50,800 bases of DNA from a virus: positions 1 through 50,800 of IMG/VR virus record IMGVR_UViG_3300022937_000032, one strand, 5' to 3'. The position numbers and the translations under genes are program-made. Shown here piece after piece: positions 16,543 through 24,700 of the stretch (positions are counted from its first letter, which is position 1; each line of letters starts with the position of its first letter). The notes under the pieces are model-generated. The model worked only from the letters and a program-made list of their open reading frames with translations, was not told the DNA's origin and did no database searches.

Positions 16543-16543
16543 G

Positions 16544-16551
16544 TATAAATA
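16544..16551 (+). promoter_or_regulatory. T4-type late promoter TATAAATA
   Basis: A perfect box starts two bases after the gp7 stop and lies 32 bases upstream of the next ATG. It would let the fibre and subtilase pair be expressed independently of the baseplate operon. Confidence 0.72.
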
Positions 16552-16583
16552 ACAAAAACCAAAATTTTTAGGAAAGAATAGCA

Positions 16584-17981
16584 ATGGCCAAGCAAATTAT
16601 TAATATCGGTGCATCTGCAAATGACGGAACAGGTGATCCGTTAAGAAACGCATTCGATAAAACAAACGATAACTTTAATGAGTTATACCTTGCTTTAGGC
16701 GGAGCATCGAGTGCAACAAATTTATTTGACACTAACGGTGCTTTTGACTTAGTCGGTAAACCTCATAAGATTACATTTTATTACGATACTGAAGCCGCAT
16801 TACTTCAGGTAAACCCAGCAACTTATCATGGAGCAATAGGACATGCTCATGATACAGGAGCTTTATATTACGCTCACGGAAGTTGGAGAAAATTATTATC
16901 TGACACTTCAGGCGGTTCTATTACTAATTACACAGACCCACTTAACGCATTTGTATATTCGGCCAATATTACAAATAGTGAACAAGCAGGTTATGTTCTT
17001 GGTACAAGTGCAAACGGAAGCTATTCTTGGATAGCAGGTGGTGGTTCTTCGTTTACCACTACAGATGTTGACAATCATCTTAATTCAGGTTCAGCCCAAA
17101 CTAATGAAGTGTTAAGTTGGGATGGTTCTGATTATGCTTGGGTATCTGCCGGCGGCGGCAGTAGTTATACTGATAGCGACGTCAATGCTCACTTGAATGT
17201 ATCAGGTGCAGGAAGTAACGAAGTATTACAATGGAGCGGTTCAGATTATCAATGGGCTGCTTTACCAACTGGGTTTACAACAGGTGCTGTTGATGCTCAC
17301 CTAAATACTGGTTCAGCTTCAGCAAGTCAATTATTAAGTTGGGATGGTTCTGATTATGCTTGGGTATCTGCAGGTGGTGGTAGTGGTTATACTGACAGTG
17401 ATGTAAATGCTCACTTAAATACTTCTACTGCTTCTAGCGGAGAAGTTCTAAGTTGGGATGGTTCTGATTATGACTGGGTTACTGTTTCATCATACACAAA
17501 TTCTAATGTAGACGCTCATATAAACACCAGCACTGCAGCTAATAATGAAGTACTAAGTTGGAATGGAACTGACTACGAGTGGGTAGCTCAAAGTGGCGGA
17601 GGCGGCGGTCTTCAAACAAGAACAACAAAATCTATCGCAACAAGTTCTATTTCTGATGGTGTAAAAGTTGATACAGCAATAGATGGATTCGCAAGTTTTG
17701 GTTTAATGAAGATTGAAACTTCTCATGCTGCTTGGGTAAGACTATATGTTGATACTGCTTCAAGAACGGCTGATGCTTCAAGATTAGAAACAACAGATCC
17801 TTCTCCTGATGCAGGTGTTATTGCTGAAGTAATTACAACAGGTGCTGAAACTATTAAGTTCGGTCCTGGTGTATTAGGTTGGTTAGATTCAGGAACATCT
17901 ATTCCTGTTTCAATTACAAATAAATCCGGTGGCCAGGCCGCAATAACAGTCACATTAACTGTATTAGAATTAGAGGCTTAA
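16584..17981 (+). CDS. Repeat-bearing virion fibre or decoration protein
   Basis: This is a 465-residue protein. The N-terminus INIGASANDGTGDPLRNAFD followed by KTNDNFNELY is a common attachment start in marine phage structural proteins. Residues about 155-345 are five tandem units of about 37 residues (DVxAHLNTxxAxxxEVLSW then DGSDYxWV), separated by Gly/Ser linkers. The C-terminal 120 residues (VRLYVDTASRTADASR, GVIAEVITTGAETIKFGPGV, ITVTLTVLELE) form a beta domain seen at the ends of many phage appendage proteins, possibly glycan-binding. AGGAAAG precedes the ATG. The gene lies in an accessory position between gp7 and gp8, 4 bases ahead of the subtilase gene, so the two products may act together. 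No enzyme motif is visible. The exact role is unknown. Confidence 0.72.
   Translation: MAKQIINIGASANDGTGDPLRNAFDKTNDNFNELYLALGGASSATNLFDTNGAFDLVGKPHKITFYYDTEAALLQVNPATYHGAIGHAHDTGALYYAHGSWRKLLSDTSGGSITNYTDPLNAFVYSANITNSEQAGYVLGTSANGSYSWIAGGGSSFTTTDVDNHLNSGSAQTNEVLSWDGSDYAWVSAGGGSSYTDSDVNAHLNVSGAGSNEVLQWSGSDYQWAALPTGFTTGAVDAHLNTGSASASQLLSWDGSDYAWVSAGGGSGYTDSDVNAHLNTSTASSGEVLSWDGSDYDWVTVSSYTNSNVDAHINTSTAANNEVLSWNGTDYEWVAQSGGGGGLQTRTTKSIATSSISDGVKVDTAIDGFASFGLMKIETSHAAWVRLYVDTASRTADASRLETTDPSPDAGVIAEVITTGAETIKFGPGVLGWLDSGTSIPVSITNKSGGQAAITVTLTVLELEA
17045..17616 (+). repeat. Five tandem 'DVxAHLN ... LSWDGSDYxWV' repeats
   Basis: Five in-frame repeats of about 110 bases lie within the fibre gene. 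Units 1 and 3 share a nearly identical stretch of about 45 bases around the LSWDGSDYAWVSA coding segment, differing mainly at third positions in the Gly run. This points to fairly recent internal duplication. Confidence 0.8.
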
Positions 17982-17985
17982 TTTA

Positions 17986-19680
17986 ATGAAGGAATATATT
18001 GTCACTCTTCATAATAAAGAAGACCTAGAAGATTTCTATAATGATATGGAAACTCCTGGCGGTGACCTTTATATTCCTGATAGAGCAGTTGATTTAACAT
18101 TAAGAAGAGCAATAAGTCGTAATACTTATTATATGTTAACTCCTGAAGAAGCGGAACAATTAAAAGAAGATCCGAGAGTGTGGGATGTTTCCCCAAAAGA
18201 TTTAATAGATTTAATTGAATGGAAACCAACAGGTTATTCGGATTCAGGTAACTTTGTTAGAAATAGTAGTTCTTTCCCATCTTCTTCTGAAAAAAATTGG
18301 GGAATGTTAAGACATAATGTTACGAATAACATTGATGGAAATTGGGGCGCTGATAGTGTTTCTACTAAATCAGGATCATTCACAATTACGGCATCAGGAA
18401 AAAATGTTGATGTATTAATTGTTGATGGAAGTATTACAACTGCTGCAGCAAATCATCCTGAATTCGCAGTAAATCCAGATGGCAGCGGTGGAACAAGAGT
18501 TCAATTCTTTAATTGGTTCTCTCTTACAAATCAATTAGGATTTGGGTCGAATGGAAATTATGATTATACTACGGTAGGATCATCCTCTGATACTGCTCAC
18601 GGGTGCCATGTTACTGGAACAGTCGCAGGTAATACCTTAGGTTGGGCAAGGGATGCAAATATTTACAGTTTAGAATTTTATTATTCAGGCGCCGTAAACT
18701 ATGGTGGTGTTCTCACTCAGGACACAATGTGGGATTATATTCGTGAATGGCATAATACCAAACCAATTAATACAGCAACAGGTCGACGAAATCCTACAGT
18801 AAGCAATCATAGTTATGGTGGTACATATACAAAAGATTCATTAATTACAAATGGACCTTATGATAGCATAGGAGCAATGAATTTTAGAGGTACATTGTAT
18901 AATCCTCTTGGCGATTTTAGTAGAGGTTTAAATGATGCTGAATTAGAAGAAAGAGGTATTAATGTACCAGGAAATGGTGATTGGGAAATTAGTGCATATT
19001 ATACTTCTTTCATAGCCGACATTCAAGATGCAATAGCTGACGGGATTATTGTAGTATGTGCTTCAGGAAATCATTATCAAAAAGTAACTTTATCAGGCGA
19101 TCAAGATTATAATAATATTGCTTATTTAGAACAAAGCGGATCCATTGTATCTGCATTTAATACACACAGACCTGGAATTAGTGGAGGCGGAGCTGTTCCA
19201 GAAAGTATTGTAGTAGGGAATCTTGATGACCAATCCAATGATAGAAAAAGAGCTTCTTCAGTTTGTGGTGGTGCAGTTGATATACATGCAGCAGGATCTG
19301 GTATTGTGAGTTCAGTATATGGAACAGGGAATGTACAAGATAGTAGGAATGGAAGTTTTTGGCTATCAAAATATACTGGGACAAGTATGGCATCTCCACA
19401 AGTAACAGGTGTATTGGCGTTATTTGCTGAAAGTAATCCAAACTTAGTTCAATCAGATGCAGTTGCTTTTCTTACGAATATGGCAACAATGAATCAGATG
19501 TATGATACAGCAACTGACGATTGTACTGACTTTGAAAGCTTACAAGGTGCACCAAACAAAATTTTATATTGGAAAAATCAAAGACCTGAAACAGGAATGA
19601 GTTTTCCAAAACAAAATGCAAAAGCAAGACCTACATCAGGTCGAGCCTGGCCTAGACCAAGAATGAGAGTTAGAGGTTAG
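17986..19680 (+). CDS. Subtilisin-like serine protease (S8) with propeptide-like N-terminus
   Basis: This is a 564-residue protein with a complete subtilase triad: Asp147 in VDVLIVDGS, His205 in DTAHGCHVTGTVAGN, and Ser467 in YTGTSMASPQVTGVLAL. The oxyanion Asn362 is in VVCASGNHY. Residues 1-70 (EYIVTLHNKEDLEDFYNDM, LTPEEAEQLKEDPRVWDVSP) look like an I9-type propeptide, which folds and inhibits subtilases until self-cleavage. No signal peptide is seen, so it acts in the host cytoplasm during assembly or from the virion. The tail is basic (RPTSGRAWPRPRMRVRG) and may anchor to DNA or acidic virion surfaces. It follows the repeat fibre gene by 4 bases, inside the baseplate cluster, and there is no such gene in T4 itself. 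Protease family and intact site are well supported; the target (virion protein, host surface protein) is unknown. Confidence 0.9.
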   Translation: MKEYIVTLHNKEDLEDFYNDMETPGGDLYIPDRAVDLTLRRAISRNTYYMLTPEEAEQLKEDPRVWDVSPKDLIDLIEWKPTGYSDSGNFVRNSSSFPSSSEKNWGMLRHNVTNNIDGNWGADSVSTKSGSFTITASGKNVDVLIVDGSITTAAANHPEFAVNPDGSGGTRVQFFNWFSLTNQLGFGSNGNYDYTTVGSSSDTAHGCHVTGTVAGNTLGWARDANIYSLEFYYSGAVNYGGVLTQDTMWDYIREWHNTKPINTATGRRNPTVSNHSYGGTYTKDSLITNGPYDSIGAMNFRGTLYNPLGDFSRGLNDAELEERGINVPGNGDWEISAYYTSFIADIQDAIADGIIVVCASGNHYQKVTLSGDQDYNNIAYLEQSGSIVSAFNTHRPGISGGGAVPESIVVGNLDDQSNDRKRASSVCGGAVDIHAAGSGIVSSVYGTGNVQDSRNGSFWLSKYTGTSMASPQVTGVLALFAESNPNLVQSDAVAFLTNMATMNQMYDTATDDCTDFESLQGAPNKILYWKNQRPETGMSFPKQNAKARPTSGRAWPRPRMRVRG

Positions 19681-19689
19681 TCCAGTGGT

Positions 19690-19697
19690 AATAAATA
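19690..19697 (+). promoter_or_regulatory. Late promoter AATAAATA
   Basis: GTAATAAATA contains the NATAAATA late box, 10 bases after the subtilase stop and 31 bases before the gp8 ATG. The spacing matches the other late boxes in this window. Confidence 0.55.
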
Positions 19698-19728
19698 AAC
19701 AAATATACTCAAGAGCGATAGTAAGATT

Positions 19729-21693
19729 ATGGCAGAAATCCTAACAAATAATTTTAAAAGTGATGTAAACAAAACTTTCATCATTGATGCAAAAGCGAAT
19801 GAAGATTATTATATGTTTGTTTCTTCTATCGGAACATTCAATCCGGTAGATTCTGCCGTCTCACAAAATGAATTTTTAGAAAATACATTATTTGCCAAGA
19901 AGATTAAAAACGAAGATATTAATTTTATGATTAGATATTATCCTTGGCAAAGAGGAACAGTATATACTCAATACGATGATGCAGTCGATTTAACAGGAAC
20001 AAACTTTTATGCAGTAGTTGGTCCTAATGATAATGATACCGGTGACTACCGAATTTATAAATGTTTGGATAACAACAACGGCGGAACTGCAGAATCGCCT
20101 CCTACATTTGATAATGCTAACTTAAATCAAATTTATGAAACGGCAGACGGTTATGTGTGGAAGTATATGTATCGTCTCACTACATTACAATTCGAGGGGT
20201 ATAATGCATTAGGTTATATACCAATTGATCCTTCAGCAACGATTGAACCAGCGGAGGTTTCAGGCGGTGGAATATCAGATATAGAAGTAACAAATGCTGC
20301 TTCTAATCAAGGATATCAACAAAAATATGCTGTATTAGATTTTATCTTTGGAAGAACTGGTGGAATAAATGTTCACGGAGAAGTTTCTGTTAGAGTAGAT
20401 CCTCTTGATACAACTTGGTCTTCAATTGATAACTATTATGTAGGACAATATCTTTATATCACAAACCCAAGTTCAAGTGTAACAAATTTATTCAGAATAG
20501 ATTATTACAAATATAATACATCAACAGGTAAAGCAGAAATTAGAGTTGGACCAGAATTGTCAAATCCTAATAGAGGAAATGTTGAAGGTGCAACACAAGC
20601 CAATCCAGTAGTTATTACATCAACCGATCACGGTCTTTCTCAAAGACAACCTATTCGTTTTAAAGATGTAGGCGGTATGACAGAACTAAACGATGATGAT
20701 GGAGATGGAAATCCAGTTTATTATGTTGATGTTATAGATACAAACAATTTTAGTTTAAAAACAGATACTTCTTTATCATCAGGTCTAGACGGTTCAGGAT
20801 TTGGAGCATTTACTTCAGGCGGAACTTGGGAAGCAGATAAAGACTTAGTTACAGCAGGTGTTAAGACACAAGGACCTGCAGATATTATACCAAGAATTGA
20901 TATTAAAGGTGATGGAGTTGGTGCAGTTGCGATTCCTGTTATTGACGAAGATCGAATTGCATCTGTTACTGTTTTGAATGCAGGTTCAGGATATAATAAT
21001 GTAATTGCAGAAGTTGTAGATCCAATTGTAGATTTTAATCCTGACGATGATAACTCAACGGATGTAAGAGCAGTCATAAGACCTATAATTGAACCTAAAG
21101 GCGGTCATGCATACAATCTTATTGATGAATTAAAATGTAAACACTTTTCAATGTATGCATATATTACAGCAGATGATAATACAAATATAGGTGATGTAAA
21201 TACATATGGGTCATTAGGAATTGTAAGAACTCCGTCCTTTAGGGATGTTGGTGCAGGTACATGGAGAAGCGGTCAAGCAAACACTGCTTTAATTCCTGAT
21301 ATATTTGATAACAGAATAGCAATTACAACGGATGATTGGCAAAGTGTAACAGCAAACAGTATTGTGACTCAAGTAGATGGAAGTAATCAGATTACATTTA
21401 CAGCACAAGTACATGAAATTGACGACACAGCAAACACAATTTATTTGGCTGAATACATGGGTCCATATCAAAATAATAAGCTTGTAGGTAACGGAGATAC
21501 ATCTTTTAACCCTAATCTTGATATTGTATCAGATACAGGTCAGAGAATCACAATAAATAATCCTGTAGACGATAATATTGTGTATTCAGATTATATACAA
21601 AGAACAGGTGAAGTATACTTCATGGAAGACTTCTTCCCATTAGCAAGAACAGACCTATCAAGAGAAGAATTTAAGTTTGTATTGGAATTTTAA
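19729..21693 (+). CDS. 8: Baseplate wedge gp8
   Basis: This is a 654-residue protein. The N-terminal 150 residues carry the marine gp8 signatures: YYMFVSSIGTFNP, ENTLFAKKIKNEDINFMIRY, YPWQRGTVYTQYDD, YRIYKCLDNNNGG and ADGYVWKYMYRLTT. T4 gp8 is 334 residues; marine forms are longer through inserted beta domains. Here residues about 285-370 hold an insert of the widespread phage-tail type (STDHGLSQRQPIRFKDVGGM, then TELN and NFSLKTDTS). The C-terminus returns to conserved sequence (YIQRTGEVYFMEDFFPLARTD). gp8 bridges gp7 and gp6 in the wedge. The preceding fibre-subtilase cassette separates it from gp7. Confidence 0.85.
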   Translation: MAEILTNNFKSDVNKTFIIDAKANEDYYMFVSSIGTFNPVDSAVSQNEFLENTLFAKKIKNEDINFMIRYYPWQRGTVYTQYDDAVDLTGTNFYAVVGPNDNDTGDYRIYKCLDNNNGGTAESPPTFDNANLNQIYETADGYVWKYMYRLTTLQFEGYNALGYIPIDPSATIEPAEVSGGGISDIEVTNAASNQGYQQKYAVLDFIFGRTGGINVHGEVSVRVDPLDTTWSSIDNYYVGQYLYITNPSSSVTNLFRIDYYKYNTSTGKAEIRVGPELSNPNRGNVEGATQANPVVITSTDHGLSQRQPIRFKDVGGMTELNDDDGDGNPVYYVDVIDTNNFSLKTDTSLSSGLDGSGFGAFTSGGTWEADKDLVTAGVKTQGPADIIPRIDIKGDGVGAVAIPVIDEDRIASVTVLNAGSGYNNVIAEVVDPIVDFNPDDDNSTDVRAVIRPIIEPKGGHAYNLIDELKCKHFSMYAYITADDNTNIGDVNTYGSLGIVRTPSFRDVGAGTWRSGQANTALIPDIFDNRIAITTDDWQSVTANSIVTQVDGSNQITFTAQVHEIDDTANTIYLAEYMGPYQNNKLVGNGDTSFNPNLDIVSDTGQRITINNPVDDNIVYSDYIQRTGEVYFMEDFFPLARTDLSREEFKFVLEF

Positions 21694-21708
21694 GGAACGT
21701 AAGCAAAA

Positions 21709-24700
21709 ATGCCTATTAATAAAAATTTAAATATTGCCCCATACTTCGATGATTACGATGTTGAAAAGCAGTTTTATCGAGTTATGTTCAAACCTGGTTA
21801 TGCTATTCAGGCAAGAGAGCTTACTCAATTACAATCAATGCTTCAAAATCAAGTCGAGCAGTTTGGTGATAATATTTTCAAAGAAGGTTCAATTGTTAAG
21901 GGATGTAACTTTACAGAACTTGATGATCTTAAATATGTAAAAGTAAATGACGGTCCTGTTGGATTTAATGCACTTGCATATATTAGTGGACCTGGTGTAG
22001 AACCTATTCAAGGACAAGATGTTGAAGTTGATTATGTTTACGAACTTGTTGGTCAATCGACAGGTTTAAGAGCAGAGATTGTTCAAGCTTCAGTTGGTTT
22101 CCAAACAAGACCACCAGATTTAAACACTTTTTATATTAACTATTTAAATACTGTTCCATCAGCAAAAGAATTCCAGGCTGGTGAAAACCTAATTATTAAT
22201 AAGCATAAGTACTTAAGAGGAACGACCACAGGTACTCTTGCATCCGAAGTTGTATTATCACAAGGTCTTGCTGTTAGTACAGGAGTTAGTACACCACATG
22301 TTGGTAAGTCTTTTGGTATTGAATCTGCTCCAGGTATTATATTTCAAAAAGGACACTTTATCTTTGTTGCAGAGCAAAGAATTGTAGTTGAAAAATATTC
22401 CGACCAACCCGACGAAAAATCTGTTGGTTATTCAGTAAGCGAATCTTTAATAAGTGCATTACAAGATGCATCATTATACGATAATGCAAACGGTTCTAAA
22501 AATGAAAATGCTCCGGGTGCAGACAGATTAAAGCTTGTACCTAATTTAACAGTTTTAGCTACTGCTGATGCAAAAGCAGACGAGAGTTTCTTTACATTAG
22601 TTCGTTATCAAAATGGTAATGCAATTACTGTCCGTGATGTTTCTCAATACAATGTATTAGGTGAGGAACTTGCTCGAAGAACATACGAAGAATCAGGCAA
22701 TTACATTTTACAACAATTCCCATTAAGCACAGACGATCGTGTTCCTTCAGGAGCTGCTAACTCTGAGGTTCAAGTTATTGTAGGACAAGGTGTTGCTTAT
22801 GTTAAAGGTTATCGAGTAGAAAATTCTGGTGAGCGTTCATTCACAATTGACCAAATTTCATCAACAGAAGAAATATTCAATCAAAATGTTTCTATGGAAT
22901 ATGGAAACTATGTTGAAGTTTTAGGCGGAGGTAATCCTGGTACAGGTTGGAATGGAAGATTAGATTTAGATATTACTGGTACTGCTAATGCACAAACAGC
23001 AGCTAATGCTAATATGGGTAGTGTTACTATTCAAAACCTAACACCTGAAAGAATTTATTTACATTCATCTATGTATACTGGTGCGTATGCAATGTCAGAT
23101 TTAGATAGAATTTCTGATGGTAATGGATATGTTCAAATTAAGCAAACATCAGGCGGCGCACCTTTACTTAAAGAAACAAATAAAAAGGCATTAATTTTTG
23201 ATACAGGTCTTAATGGATTATTCGCAACAAGTAATACACTTATTCCTGTAAGAGCTCAAGTATCCGCAACTCATACAAGTGGATCTATTACAATTACAGC
23301 AAACCCAGGAGAAGATTTCAATTGTCTTAATGATGATATATTGGTTGTTGATAATTCTTCAGTTCAGTGGCCTGCTACATATACTACTTCATTAAACAAT
23401 TCACAACTTAATATTAACATTGACCCAAGTGCTGCTGCAGGTGTTACTGTTTATTATAATAAAAGATTAATTGGTTCAACCGCTGGTGTTGATCCATACA
23501 ACAAAACAGTAAGAGAGCCTTGGATTAGATTCGTTTGGAATAATGCTAAAACAAAATACAGCTTAGGTTTTCCTGATGTCTTTGATATTATTTACATCGA
23601 AGATTCAAGTGGTAATGACGTCACAAGTAGTTTCAGATTAAAAAGAAACCAAAAAGATACTTATTACGATATATCATATTTAGAATATATTGAAGGTCGA
23701 CCTATACCAACAGGTACTTGTTCTGTTCACTTAAAAGTATTTGAAGTTAATACATCAACTGGTGATTATTTCTTTACTATTAACAGTTATCCAAATACAT
23801 TAAGCAGATACGATATTCCTTCTTATGTATCTTCTACAGGTAAAGTTTATAACTTAAGAGAATGTTTTGATTTTAGAGCATATATTGATAAAGATAGTAA
23901 TGCAAATTATAATGCTTCAACTGCAGGCTCTGCTCCAATAATTTCACAAACGGTTGGACAATATCCTTTATCATTTACTAATTTAGGAGCTCCATTAATT
24001 CCTGCTGCTCAACAATCATTACAAACAGACATAGAATACTACCTAACAAGAATTGATACTATTGCCTGTGATTCATACGGAGAAATCAGTTTAATTAAAG
24101 GTGAAGAAGAAAGATACGCGGTTCCACCAAAACTAGGAAATGACAAATTAGCAATTGCCGAAGTTGAAGTTCCTACATATCCTGCATTATCTAAGAAACA
24201 AGCTGATGTTCTTCGTAAGAGAGAATATGCTGTTAAGCCAAGAGCAACAGGTATTAAGAATTACACAATGAAAGATCTTCATTCTTTAGAGAAGAAGATT
24301 GATAACATGGCTTATTATATTTCATTAAATCAATTAGAGTCTGATACATCAAATTTAATTATCAGAGATGAAAATGGATTAAACAGATTTAAGAATGGGT
24401 TTGTCGTAGATCCATTTAACGATTTAACGTTGGCTGAAATTACACATCCACAATTTAGTTCAGCAGTTCCGTTTAATCAAAAGATTTTAACTCCGTCATT
24501 AAAAACATTTGCATTAGATTTGATTTATGAATCTTCAACAGGTTCTTCTGTATTCCCAAGCACTGATGATGCTAAAGCTGCAACCATTGGAAGAAATCAA
24601 AACGTAGATATTATTGAGCAACCTTATGCTTCTAATTTTAGAAACTGTGTTTCTAACTTCTATAAGTACATAGGTGATGGAGTTATTTCTCCACCTTATG

